Assembly (NCBI GenBank): GCA_964522445.1
Contig: CAZFUY010000023.1
Location: forward strand, 1 to 29,492
Source of the DNA: CAZFUY01 sp964522445
GTDB taxonomy: Bacteria; Pseudomonadota; Gammaproteobacteria; SZUA-229
Length of the DNA: 29,492 nt
Reading direction: 5' to 3'
Under the pieces are notes generated by a model that was not told where the DNA came from, did no database searches, and saw only the letters and a program-made list of their open reading frames with translations. Position numbers and translations under genes: made by a program. Shown here one piece after another: positions 1-8,568 of the stretch; positions within the stretch are counted from its first letter, which is position 1; each line of letters begins with the position of its first letter.

Positions 1-58
1 TCCCCAGGCATAATCAATCGAACGATGTCTGCTTATGACTAGTTTGAAACATCGCCCA

Positions 59-949
59 TTATACTATCCAGTATTTTGTATCCTGTTCATCCAGAAACTC
101 TTTTGCTTTAGCTCCCTGTAACATTGCAAAAGTAGATAACATACCTGCTTCAAGGCAGGTGCCTGCGATTACAGTTACAGAGTGAGGTGTATCAGGAACA
201 GGGCGGCATGTTTTAGGGTCAAGTATATGGCTGTACTTAATATTATCTTTCAGCAAAAAGCGTCGAGCATCGCCACTGGTTGCAAGTCCACCCTTAAAAA
301 GTTTTATTTCGCCTAATGCCATTCTTCCTGTGTTATCAGGGTCATCAACACCTATCCCCCAGGGCTGATTATTTTTTCTTGCATCAAGGGCATAAATATC
401 ACCACCAAAATTTACAAGTGCTCCAGAATTGATAACAGGTTGAATTAATTTGGCGGCCTGATCTACTGCATATTCTTTTCCCAGTCCACCAAGGTCTATT
501 TCCATTCCTGATTTTAGTGTTATAAAGGGTCTTTTCCACTGGATTTTATGCCAGCCTATACGATGTTTAATGGCATCTATTTGCTGTTGTGAAGGAATAT
601 TATCACTGCCATCAAATTTCCAGATTTCTCTTAAAACACCGGAAGTAATATCGAATTTTCCATCAGAAAGTTGATAACACTGTTGTGCAAAATCTAGCAT
701 GTTAGCTGTTTCATCATCAACTTCTATAGTATTTCCATTTGCATTATTAATTTTATATATAATGTTATCTTTACTATAACGGCTGAATTTTTGTTCAATA
801 CGTTTTGCTTCCTGATATGCAATATTAGCTGCCTTTGATGCAGTGTCTTTATTATCAGTAGAAATTAAAATCTCACATGGACAGGACATGGCGCTAAAAT
901 AAGCTATCCAGTAATCGTGTTTTCTGGTGAGTTTTAATTTATTTTTCAT
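59..949 (-). CDS. apbE: ApbE-family FAD:protein FMN transferase
   Basis: ApbE enzymes move FMN from FAD onto a Ser or Thr of a target protein, with Mg2+ as cofactor. Seen here in order: an N-terminal AMSCPCEI stretch, GKFDITSG, EIDLGGLGKEYAVD, LVNFGGDIYAL, GLATSGD and HILDPKT, all typical of the family at a normal length of 296 residues. Two features are odd. There is no signal peptide or lipobox, although many ApbE proteins are periplasmic. At the C-terminal metal site, usually read as EAD-A-L-A-T, the sequence is EAGMLST, so the expected Asp is Gly269 while Thr273 is kept. The gene is divergent from the TPR operon across a 258-base gap with two FNR-like boxes. ApbE genes are commonly found with DUF4266/DUF3570 pairs, and one lies about 7 kb away. 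The family call is firm; the substrate is inferred. Confidence 0.93.
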   Translation of the reverse strand: MKNKLKLTRKHDYWIAYFSAMSCPCEILISTDNKDTASKAANIAYQEAKRIEQKFSRYSKDNIIYKINNANGNTIEVDDETANMLDFAQQCYQLSDGKFDITSGVLREIWKFDGSDNIPSQQQIDAIKHRIGWHKIQWKRPFITLKSGMEIDLGGLGKEYAVDQAAKLIQPVINSGALVNFGGDIYALDARKNNQPWGIGVDDPDNTGRMALGEIKLFKGGLATSGDARRFLLKDNIKYSHILDPKTCRPVPDTPHSVTVIAGTCLEAGMLSTFAMLQGAKAKEFLDEQDTKYWIV

Positions 950-1024
950 AGTCTAATGTTTAACTTATAAGTTTTTGTAATTGTATTGTTATTGATGGAA
1001 GATAGGTAGATAAAAATCTATCAA

Positions 1025-1038
1025 TTGATATATGTCAA
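1025..1038. promoter_or_regulatory. FNR/ANR-like box, apbE side
   Basis: TTGATATATGTCAA matches the FNR consensus TTGAT-N4-ATCAA at 9 of 10 fixed positions. Its centre lies about 82 bases upstream of the apbE start. A class II activator site at -41.5 would give a leader of about 40 bases, and a TATCTT-like -10 is readable on the minus strand near 999-1004. The match is seen; binding and direction of control are inferred. Confidence 0.5.
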
Positions 1039-1058
1039 GATGCCCAAGGTTATTTTAT

Positions 1059-1072
1059 CTGATAAAAATCAA
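1059..1072. promoter_or_regulatory. FNR/ANR-like box, TPR operon side
   Basis: CTGATAAAAATCAA matches the FNR consensus at 9 of 10 fixed positions. It lies 34 bases centre to centre from the box at 1025-1038, in the same divergent intergenic region. It is better placed for the rightward TPR operon, with a weak AT-rich -10 (TAATGT) near 1093-1098. Two boxes in one divergent region would suit separate control of the two promoters. Function is inferred. Confidence 0.5.
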
Positions 1073-1207
1073 TAATGATTTTGTATTAATTTTAATGTAA
1101 AACACGTGAATTTAGTCTCAATATCAATTAGATAAATAATATAAGTTGTTATTTTTATTTCAAATAATCTGTGCGGCAGCTACCAAATTAAATTTTTTGT
1201 AAAAACA

Positions 1208-3151
1208 ATGATTGAGATACGATTTAGTTTTACTAATAAAACAGGGGCTTTCATTAATTTCTTATTACTGCTGGTTCTGTTTATATCGTATCACGGTATT
1301 TTGTACGCGGAAAATAAAGGAATGGATTTTGATCTCCAGCTACTTAAGCAGAAAGTGCTGGAGGTAGAAAGTGATTTGCTGGTGTTAGAGGAGGAAAATG
1401 AAAAGCCATTTGTAATATACACCTCAATGAATGCAGACCGAAGATTTAAGCTGGAAGATTTATATATACATCTGGATGGTAAGGAGCTTAAGCATCAGGG
1501 TTATGAAAAGAAAGATATAAAAATACTAAGAAAGGGTTATTCGCAATTGGTTTACTCAGGTGAACTAGCCCCAGGAAAGCATGAGTTAATTGTTTATTAT
1601 TTAAGTAGTAAAGACTATTCACATGGTGCAAAGCTGATATTTAATAAATCAGAAACGGCTTTCTACATCGAAATTATTATCAAAAAACGAAAATCAAAAG
1701 AAGCTCGATTTCAGCCTGAGCTAGTTCTAAGAACAGTTAATGTAAAAAACGAAAAAAAGAAACAGGCCTCGTCAGTTTTTTTTCGTAATTTATTATATAT
1801 GGAAGAGGATGGTAGAAAAACAAATCTTATCGCTCAAATTATGAAGAATAAGAAGCAGGGGCGAATAAAAGATAGCTTACAGGAATATCAATTACTTTTA
1901 GGTCGACTGTATCTTTCAATGGGCATGTACTTGCAGGCTAATGAGCTTTTTAAAAATCTGACTAAACAGAAAAACATGCCGATACGTACCTTGAATGAAC
2001 TATGGTTTTATTTGGCTAAAAGCTATTTTTATTTAGATGAATTAGAAAAATCAAAGTACGCTCTTGAAAGGGCAGAAGAGCCTTTGAGAGAACAGATACT
2101 GGCTGAAAAACAGCATATTTTAACATTAATATTAATGGCTAATAATAAGTATGATGAAGTCAGTAAAATTATGCGTGAGAGCTGGTGGCATGCTCCAGAT
2201 CAATGGGATCTGTATGCCAGATATAATTTCTCAATTGCACTTATTGCCAGTGGGCAGGCAGAAGAAGGTCTGGAGTTATTAAAGCAAACGGGATATCTGG
2301 AAGCTGAAGGAGATAATCAGGAAGCATTGGCAATGATTGATAAAGTGAATCAGGTTTTGGGCTTCTATTTTCTAAAAAATAATAAAGCAAAGCTAGCACG
2401 TTTGTATCTTGAGAAAGTCAGGTTGCATGGGCCATTTTCAAATATCTCATTATTGGGTGAAGGCTGGTCAAATGCTATGTTGCAAGAGTATAAAAATGCA
2501 CTGGTTTCCTGGGGGGAGTTAATTAAAAGAGATAAAAGAGATACTTCAGTGCAGGAAGCAATGCTGGTAGTTCCTTATGCTTATGAACAAATAGGCGACT
2601 GGGAACAGGCTGCTAATTACTATCAACAGGCGGTAGATGGATATAGAGAAGAGATAATAAAAATAGATAATGCAGTTAATGCTATAAATAAGAATAAACT
2701 CCAGCAGGCGATTAATGACTTTTCTTCTGAAACAGAGGATGCCTGGTTATCGGATTTTAACTTAAAAAATAATAATAAGCCTGTGCTCTACTATTTAAAA
2801 CAATTTATGGATGATGATAACTTTTTTAAAGTAATGCGAAATTATCGTGAATCACGATTTTTAGTAACAGCTATAAATAATAGAATGTCTACTATTAATA
2901 AATGGCTAGATGAAGAAAAGAATTCTAATGGAAGTGATTTTGATTCTATTAGTATGATCACTGATTCTATACTAGAGAAATTAACAGACTATAAGGGGAA
3001 AGCAGAACAATATGTAGAAAAATATGGTGTGGAGCTAAATAAAATATCGCTTGTTGTATTACAGGAAAGGAAGAAAAAATTATATTTATATTTAACTCAG
3101 GCCAGATTGGCTCTTGCGCAAAGTTATGATCAGTCAGGTGATCGCCAATGA
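1208..3151 (+). CDS. Secreted TPR protein with N-terminal beta domain
   Basis: A 647-residue protein with a hydrophobic N-terminal segment (about residues 15-34) ending in ILYA, which looks like a Sec signal peptide. Residues of about 60-165 alternate hydrophobic and polar and look like a beta-sandwich. From about residue 205 the sequence is helical with degenerate TPR repeats, for example around LGRLYLSMGMYLQANELF and the segment beginning VVPYAYEQIGDWEQAANYY. No catalytic motif was seen. No Shine-Dalgarno sequence is evident before the ATG at 1208. It is the first gene of a four-gene operon and overlaps the next gene by ATGA. Its probable place is the periplasm, as a scaffold for the TPR lipoproteins that follow. 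The exact function is unknown. Confidence 0.85.
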   Translation: MIEIRFSFTNKTGAFINFLLLLVLFISYHGILYAENKGMDFDLQLLKQKVLEVESDLLVLEEENEKPFVIYTSMNADRRFKLEDLYIHLDGKELKHQGYEKKDIKILRKGYSQLVYSGELAPGKHELIVYYLSSKDYSHGAKLIFNKSETAFYIEIIIKKRKSKEARFQPELVLRTVNVKNEKKKQASSVFFRNLLYMEEDGRKTNLIAQIMKNKKQGRIKDSLQEYQLLLGRLYLSMGMYLQANELFKNLTKQKNMPIRTLNELWFYLAKSYFYLDELEKSKYALERAEEPLREQILAEKQHILTLILMANNKYDEVSKIMRESWWHAPDQWDLYARYNFSIALIASGQAEEGLELLKQTGYLEAEGDNQEALAMIDKVNQVLGFYFLKNNKAKLARLYLEKVRLHGPFSNISLLGEGWSNAMLQEYKNALVSWGELIKRDKRDTSVQEAMLVVPYAYEQIGDWEQAANYYQQAVDGYREEIIKIDNAVNAINKNKLQQAINDFSSETEDAWLSDFNLKNNNKPVLYYLKQFMDDDNFFKVMRNYRESRFLVTAINNRMSTINKWLDEEKNSNGSDFDSISMITDSILEKLTDYKGKAEQYVEKYGVELNKISLVVLQERKKKLYLYLTQARLALAQSYDQSGDRQ

Positions 3152-5943
3152 GCCTGGTTAAGTTACTGTTCCTGTCTTTGACGGTATTTCTGGCTTCATG
3201 TGCGGGAACATATGTTGAAAGTATTAGTAACTTAAAAATAGAAGATGAAAATGATAATGAAGGTGATGAATATAATTATGTATATGCTGTTAATAAAACT
3301 GAAAAACCTAAAATAAATAATAAGAAAATAAGAACGCTACAATATATACAGTTCTCCTATCTTTTTGAGGTTATATCAAATGAAGATATGAGAAGGGAAG
3401 GAATGCGTGGGTTAATGGAGCTGGAATTTAATTCGGATCAGTCAGGCAATAAAAATAATGTTTCTTTAAATGATGTTGTTGATTTATTTGAATCGTTGTT
3501 AAATAAATATCCTGACCAGTTAAATGATCGATTGTTATATCAGTTAGCCAGAGCATATGAAGAGAATGACCAGGAAGATGCTGAGTTAAAAACTTTAGAC
3601 CGAATAGTGAAAGAATACCCTGTCTCTGAATTTATTAATGATGTGAATTACAGGCGTGGAGAAATTCTGTTTTATAAGAAAGACTTTGAAAAGGCTATAT
3701 TTGCGTATCAGGCAGTAATTAATGGAAAAAGTCATCCAGAGCTCTATGAGCAGGCAATATATCGATTGGCCTGGTCTCAATTTAAGATGAATCGTTATGA
3801 GCAGGCTGTAAGCACATTTTTGAAATTAATTGATCGTAAAGTAGTTGATAATGTATTAGATATAAATGCCATGAGTGATAAGGAACGCATCTTTGTTGAA
3901 GATGTATTTCGTGCTATTAGCCTGAATTTTTCATATCAGGCTGGGGCTTATAGTGCGGGTGATTACTTTGATAAATATAAAAAACGGAGCTATGAAGATC
4001 TGATTTTTAAATATATGGCTCAGTTTTATTTAAAAAAGAAACGTTATGTTGAAGCGGTTAATTCATATCAGGTGTTTGTAAAGCGCAATGGGAATCATAT
4101 CAGGTCACCTGAATATTTAACGAATGTGATAAATATCTATAGCACAGGTGGTTTTTCAAGTTCACTCATTGCGGCTAAAAAAGATTTTGTACAACGTTAT
4201 GGCATAAAAACATCATTCTGGAAAAATAAAGATAAATCAGATCATAAACTGGTTGTTGCTGCGCTTAATGAAAATTTACTAGAGCTTATAAATTATTATC
4301 ATGCCAAAGCGCAGAAAACACGTTCTAAATTATATTATCGTGAAGCTCAGCGATGGTATCGAATGTTTTTAGAGTCATTTCCAGATGATTTAAAAGCTGC
4401 AAGTATGAGTTTTCTGTTTGCAGAGTTATTATTTGAAGATAAGAAATACAGTGAAGCCGTTTTGCAGTATGAGCATAGCGCCTATGATTTTGATCAGCAT
4501 GATAAGTCTTCTGAAGCAGCCTATGCTGCTTTGCTAACTTATATAAAATATGAAGACAAGTTAAAGGGGAAAGAAAAAATCGAATGGCATAGGCGATTTA
4601 TTAATAGTTCACTACGATTCGTTGATAAGTTTCCCAAACATGTGCAGGCCAATAATGTTTTAATTCAGACGGCTGAAAATCTATATGCTATTGGTGAATT
4701 AGAAAAGTCATATAAGGCTGCAAAGCAGGTTGTATCTGTAACTAATAATAAAAAACATAATAGATCAGCTTTTATTTTAGCTGGGTTAATTGAATATGAA
4801 TGGGATGATTATCATAATGCTGAGCTTTCATATAATAAGGCTTTAGAGATTACGGCTTCTAATAGTAAAGGTTATAAAAATATTTTAGAGAAACAGGCTT
4901 TGGCTGTATATAAGCAGGGAGAAGTGAGTAAGAATAAAGGTGATTTGAAATTAGCAGTTAAACATTTTAGTAGAATAAAATCCATGCAGCCTGCGAGTAG
5001 TATTGTTGTTAACGCTGAATATGATGCAGCAGCAATATTGATCTCACTACGTGACTGGGTTAAAGCGGCTGTTGTACTTGAGGAGTTACGTAAAACACAT
5101 CCAAAGCATAAGCTACAACCAGATATTACTAAAAAGCTTTCTCTGGTATATATTGAAGCGGGTTTTACACATAAAGCTGCGGCAGAGTATGAGAAAATTT
5201 CAAAACTACCAGGGGCGGCTGAATACCAGCTGGAAGCATTGTGGCAGTCAGCAGAGCTTTATGAGCAGGCTAATGATTTAAAGAAAGCTAAAGATTCTTA
5301 TAAAAAATTTAATAAACGATTTTCTTCTTATGTAGATAGAGTTGTAGAAGCGCGTCAACGACTGGTTGATTTGTATCATCGTGAAAAAAATTATAAATCA
5401 TCTAATTACTGGCGAAAGAAAATTATTAGTGCTGATAGAAAAGCGGGTAAAGCAGCAACTGAACGCATGCATTACCTGGCGGCTAAGGCCAGTTTCTCTT
5501 TAGCAGAGCCGTATTATGAAAGCTATATGAAATCTCAGTTAAATATACCTCTTAAAAGAAGTCTGATTGTTAAGAAGAAAAAAATGATTAGGGCGATTAA
5601 GGCTTATGGTCGATCAGCCGCTTATAATGTACCTGAGGTGTTAACAGCCTCAACATTCAGGATTGCTGAAATCTATCAGGATCTTGGTTTGGCTATTTTT
5701 CATTCTGAAAAGCCAAAGAAACTAAAAGGGGATGAACTGGAACAATATACTTATCTTATTGAAGATCTGGCTTATCCATTTGAAGAAAAAGCGATTGAGT
5801 TTCATGAGATTAATATTAAACGAATAGCTGAAGGATATTATGATGTATGGGTTAAGAAAAGCCTTGCTTATTTAAAAGAGCTTTTGCCTGTTCGTTACGT
5901 TAAAGAAGAAAGAGGATATCAGGTTGTTAAAGATATTTTATAA
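3148..5943 (+). CDS. Large TPR lipoprotein (outer-membrane scaffold)
   Basis: A 931-residue protein starting inside the stop of the previous gene (ATGA overlap), so translation is probably coupled. The N-terminus is a lipoprotein signal ending FLASC, with lipidation predicted at Cys18. An acidic linker of about 40 residues follows. The rest is a long helical array of TPR-like units, including LYQLARAYEENDQEDAE, YRLAWSQFKMNRYEQAVSTF and ILAGLIEYEWDDYHNAE. Tandem TPRs bind partner proteins, and the lipobox predicts anchoring in the outer or inner membrane, facing the periplasm. Large TPR proteins encoded near ExbB/ExbD/AgmX-type motors suggest a structural role contacting the motor arm; that is inference. 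No enzyme motif was seen. Confidence 0.86.
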   Translation: MSLVKLLFLSLTVFLASCAGTYVESISNLKIEDENDNEGDEYNYVYAVNKTEKPKINNKKIRTLQYIQFSYLFEVISNEDMRREGMRGLMELEFNSDQSGNKNNVSLNDVVDLFESLLNKYPDQLNDRLLYQLARAYEENDQEDAELKTLDRIVKEYPVSEFINDVNYRRGEILFYKKDFEKAIFAYQAVINGKSHPELYEQAIYRLAWSQFKMNRYEQAVSTFLKLIDRKVVDNVLDINAMSDKERIFVEDVFRAISLNFSYQAGAYSAGDYFDKYKKRSYEDLIFKYMAQFYLKKKRYVEAVNSYQVFVKRNGNHIRSPEYLTNVINIYSTGGFSSSLIAAKKDFVQRYGIKTSFWKNKDKSDHKLVVAALNENLLELINYYHAKAQKTRSKLYYREAQRWYRMFLESFPDDLKAASMSFLFAELLFEDKKYSEAVLQYEHSAYDFDQHDKSSEAAYAALLTYIKYEDKLKGKEKIEWHRRFINSSLRFVDKFPKHVQANNVLIQTAENLYAIGELEKSYKAAKQVVSVTNNKKHNRSAFILAGLIEYEWDDYHNAELSYNKALEITASNSKGYKNILEKQALAVYKQGEVSKNKGDLKLAVKHFSRIKSMQPASSIVVNAEYDAAAILISLRDWVKAAVVLEELRKTHPKHKLQPDITKKLSLVYIEAGFTHKAAAEYEKISKLPGAAEYQLEALWQSAELYEQANDLKKAKDSYKKFNKRFSSYVDRVVEARQRLVDLYHREKNYKSSNYWRKKIISADRKAGKAATERMHYLAAKASFSLAEPYYESYMKSQLNIPLKRSLIVKKKKMIRAIKAYGRSAAYNVPEVLTASTFRIAEIYQDLGLAIFHSEKPKKLKGDELEQYTYLIEDLAYPFEEKAIEFHEINIKRIAEGYYDVWVKKSLAYLKELLPVRYVKEERGYQVVKDIL

Positions 5944-6505
5944 ATTGATATTTATAATATCGTTGATTTTATTTATACAGGCCTGTGAAACAGTCTCTAT
6001 AAAGAAAACTACAGGTAAAGGCGATGGTGTTATAGAGGTTGATACGAGGTTGCTGGATGCTTATAAAAAAGCATTATCTTTGATGCAGAAAAACAATAAT
6101 AAAGCAGCTTTTAAAATCTTTAAAGATATTATTTTAAAAGATGATCGTCTTTCAGGGCCTCATGCCAATATTGGTTTAATTTATCTGAAAACAGGGCAGA
6201 ATGAGTCAGCAAAAAAAGCATTTAAGGCAGCATTAAAACGTAATCCAGAAAATATGACTGCATTGAATCAGTTGGCTATTCTTAAACGTAAATCAGGTGA
6301 CTTTAGTAAAGCCAGAAAAGATTATGAGAGAATATTAAAAATAAAAAATAACCATACCTATGCACACCTTAATCTTGGTATTGTTTGTGATATATATTTA
6401 CAGGATTATCAATGTGCATTGAAGCATTATAAAACGTATTTAAAATTAGTTGGTGATGATGAAAAAGTCAATAACTGGATTATTGATCTAAAGGGCAGGA
6501 TGTAA
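5924..6505 (+). CDS. Small TPR lipoprotein
   Basis: A 193-residue protein. The chosen start is a TTG at 5924, inside the end of the preceding gene. It has a good ribosome-binding site, AGAGGA at 5911-5916, seven bases upstream, and gives a complete lipoprotein signal ending FIQAC (Cys21). Residues of about 47-180 form three to four TPR units, with clear consensus in PHANIGLIYLKTGQNESA and AHLNLGIVCDIYLQDY. It resembles PilF-like TPR lipoproteins in layout, but no type IV pilus genes are present. The 20-base overlap with the gene before and the two-base gap to the gene after place it firmly in the TPR operon. It is probably an assembly or docking factor for the same complex. Confidence 0.85.
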   Translation: MLKIFYKLIFIISLILFIQACETVSIKKTTGKGDGVIEVDTRLLDAYKKALSLMQKNNNKAAFKIFKDIILKDDRLSGPHANIGLIYLKTGQNESAKKAFKAALKRNPENMTALNQLAILKRKSGDFSKARKDYERILKIKNNHTYAHLNLGIVCDIYLQDYQCALKHYKTYLKLVGDDEKVNNWIIDLKGRM

Positions 6506-6507
6506 TT

Positions 6508-6783
6508 ATGAAAATAAGGTCATGCTTTAGTAAGATAATTATATTTATAGCGGTTGTTTTTCTTTCGTCAGGAGTTTATGCAGAAGATCGTTTGCAATTA
6601 GAGGGGGTTTCTATTATTGGTAATGATGAAATGCCGGGGGTTTTATATGTTTCTCCATGGCAGAAACTCAGGCAACGTATATCCACAGGTAAGCCTGTTA
6701 ACTCTTTAATAAACGAAAAGTTAGTGCCCATTGAGCGAGAGATGTTTTTACGTCGATTAAAATATTATTCATTAAAAGACTAA
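6508..6783 (+). CDS. Small secreted protein, end of TPR operon
   Basis: A 91-residue protein with a clear Sec signal peptide ending VYA, leaving a mature part of about 66 residues. AGGA sits just before the start, at the end of the preceding gene. The mature chain reads as an ordered small domain: IIGNDEMPGVLYVSPWQK, then a stretch ending VPIEREMFLRR. No Cys remains after cleavage and there is no membrane segment. I do not assign a named family. Its position as last gene of the TPR operon, two bases after the lipoprotein gene, suggests a periplasmic subunit or plug of the same complex. It converges on the DUF3570 gene with only 25 bases between. Confidence 0.75.
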   Translation: MKIRSCFSKIIIFIAVVFLSSGVYAEDRLQLEGVSIIGNDEMPGVLYVSPWQKLRQRISTGKPVNSLINEKLVPIEREMFLRRLKYYSLKD

Positions 6784-6808
6784 TAGTTATACTCTATTAG
6801 AACAGGTT

Positions 6809-8023
6809 TTAATCGAATATATTTTGGTAGCTTATTTGGAATATTAGAGCATTATTACTATTATATTCTGCAGATTCAAAAGACTGGCTCATATACTCAA
6901 TATGAGTTCGTAGTTTACCTTTTAATAATCGTCTGCCGTATGTTAACCCCAGTGAAATACTTGTCATTGAATCAAGCCGATAATCTGCGCTTGCATATTT
7001 TGGTAATACAGCGCCATTATCAGGAATACTGTGCATAAAAAAACTGGCGGCAGACTGTTTGTGTAGTCTTATATGAGGTTCAATATAACGACCTCTACCT
7101 GATTTTAATAATTTTCGATGTTTTAAATCTACAGTGTGTGCATTGATATCCCAGTTATCTACATAGTATCGATAGGATAAATGTATGACCTCATCACGTT
7201 TCCCATATTGATGAGCCATAGATGTAAAGAGTGTGTGCTTTTGGCGAGATTCTGGTCGCCCTTCATAAAAACGATTTGTTTCGTTTAATGTATAAAAAAG
7301 GTTATTGGGGTCAGCAATAAGTTCTACCAGACTTATAACTTTATAGGGGTCTGAATGATAGCCTTCTGAGTAACCAAATGAATAATTTAGCTGGCCTATG
7401 GTTTTTTTATTTAAAACCTGAGAGATGCCCACTAAACCATCATAAGTGTAGCGAATGCCATCAGATAAAACGCTATTAATATTTGTGGGTGAGAGGGGTT
7501 CGGGAGTGCCGCCAGATCTTCTGGCAATTACGTTGTATGATACTGCGCCTTCAGCAGTGTAAGTTCTCATTCTGTTTTCAGAATCCTGGCTGAATGAGAG
7601 GCTTGCACCATAAGATTGAAAGTCATTTTCTACTGATAAGTTTCCTCCATAATTAATCGACTTTAGTCGATCAATATCATGTTCCCAGTTAAGGTTTACG
7701 GCCATTCGCGTATCATTGAATTTTGCAATATCTGAGATGCCTGAAGCACCCGTCATTGTGCTACTTGGTGATCGAACAGCTCCTGAAGGGGTTGAGCCTG
7801 ACATAGTGTCAAGAACAAGAAGAACATTGGCCCTATCATAGTCTGATAATTCACTGGAAATATTTGTGATCGCTTTATGAATGGTGGCTCGATTATCCGC
7901 TTCACTGTAAAACAGATAAGAGAAATCCATATCCCAGTTTGACTCATAGGCTACAGCTTGTTGTGTACTACAGGAAACCAGGGTGCAGGCGGCTATAGAC
8001 AGTTTTTCTTTTATTGATTTCAT
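6809..8023 (-). CDS. DUF3570 family outer-membrane protein
   Basis: A 404-residue protein matching the DUF3570 family: an N-terminal signal peptide, a short conserved region near residues 65-95 and then many amphipathic strands (for example LNWEHDIDRLKSINYGGNLS and IGQLNYSFGYSEG), consistent with a beta-barrel. The family is found with DUF4266 lipoproteins and ApbE, as here. The conserved region contains D72-T-M-S-G-S-T78 and STMTGAS at 88-94. Both resemble the Dxx[S/T]GA[S/T] site flavinylated by ApbE in other proteins. The chain ends in Asp rather than the aromatic residue common in barrel proteins. The start lies two bases after the DUF4266 stop, so the two genes are surely co-transcribed. 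The biochemical role is unknown. Confidence 0.88.
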   Translation of the reverse strand: MKSIKEKLSIAACTLVSCSTQQAVAYESNWDMDFSYLFYSEADNRATIHKAITNISSELSDYDRANVLLVLDTMSGSTPSGAVRSPSSTMTGASGISDIAKFNDTRMAVNLNWEHDIDRLKSINYGGNLSVENDFQSYGASLSFSQDSENRMRTYTAEGAVSYNVIARRSGGTPEPLSPTNINSVLSDGIRYTYDGLVGISQVLNKKTIGQLNYSFGYSEGYHSDPYKVISLVELIADPNNLFYTLNETNRFYEGRPESRQKHTLFTSMAHQYGKRDEVIHLSYRYYVDNWDINAHTVDLKHRKLLKSGRGRYIEPHIRLHKQSAASFFMHSIPDNGAVLPKYASADYRLDSMTSISLGLTYGRRLLKGKLRTHIEYMSQSFESAEYNSNNALIFQISYQNIFD

Positions 8024-8025
8024 TA

Positions 8026-8271
8026 TTAATTACAACCGCATCCGCCACCGCCAACACTTTTACCGCCGGTAGCCGCTTCTCTACTAAAATAAATATGATC
8101 GTTAGCATAAGATTGCATGCTGTCAGGATCAAGTCGCATGCTTTCCTGAGCAAGTATATCTCTCTCCCAGGGTTTAACTTCCTCTATTTTAAATGCATCA
8201 ATAGATGCATCTTTCATGGAGCAGGCGTTAATGGATAGTAAAAATATTATATTGATAAAAATAATTTTCAT
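8026..8271 (-). CDS. DUF4266 family lipoprotein with CGC tail
   Basis: An 81-residue lipoprotein: signal ending SINAC (lipidation predicted at Cys17), then VKPWERDILAQ, MRLDPD, NDHIYFSREA and the C-terminal tail GGGGCGCN. This order is characteristic of DUF4266. Two cysteines (Cys78 and Cys80) at the extreme end of a Gly-rich tail are the striking element; they could bind a metal, form a disulfide or be modified. It is the first gene of the leftward DUF4266-DUF3570 pair and has an FNR-like box 31 bases upstream. A thioredoxin-like gene that I recall often accompanying this pair is not present in the window. Confidence 0.88.
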   Translation of the reverse strand: MKIIFINIIFLLSINACSMKDASIDAFKIEEVKPWERDILAQESMRLDPDSMQSYANDHIYFSREAATGGKSVGGGGCGCN

Positions 8272-8301
8272 GCGTTCTTTTTTATTGAATATTTGCGTAA
8301 C

Positions 8302-8315
8302 TTGATTTTTGTCAA
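8302..8315. promoter_or_regulatory. FNR/ANR-like box before DUF4266
   Basis: TTGATTTTTGTCAA matches TTGAT-N4-ATCAA at 9 of 10 fixed positions. It lies in the 297-base divergent gap between the DUF4266 gene (start 8271) and the beta-barrel gene (start 8569). The centre is only about 37 bases from the DUF4266 start, too close for an ordinary class II site with a leader, so repression or a very short leader should be considered. The rest of the gap is AT-rich, with no convincing RNA structure. Confidence 0.45.
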
Positions 8316-8568
8316 TTTTACAGAGAGTGTTATGTAAATTAATAATGTTTTCATGATTTTTTATTAAAATTTTAAAGTCCAGATAAATAATTAATACTTA
8401 AAATTTTATACATATTTAAGTTAGTTTAAAGTATTTCAAATTTTGATAAAAAAAGTGTGACTCTTATTCCAGTTATATAGATTTTATTAAATTTAATAGT
8501 CAGACCGATGTAAACTTTGTCTGTAATTTATAGAGAGAATTAAGTGTGTTTTATGAAAAAAATTGGTT

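Noticed and set aside
23..54. Terminator after apbE (CGATGT/ACATCG stem)
   Set aside because: The stem is six bases with a 20-base loop and no T-run follows on the minus strand.
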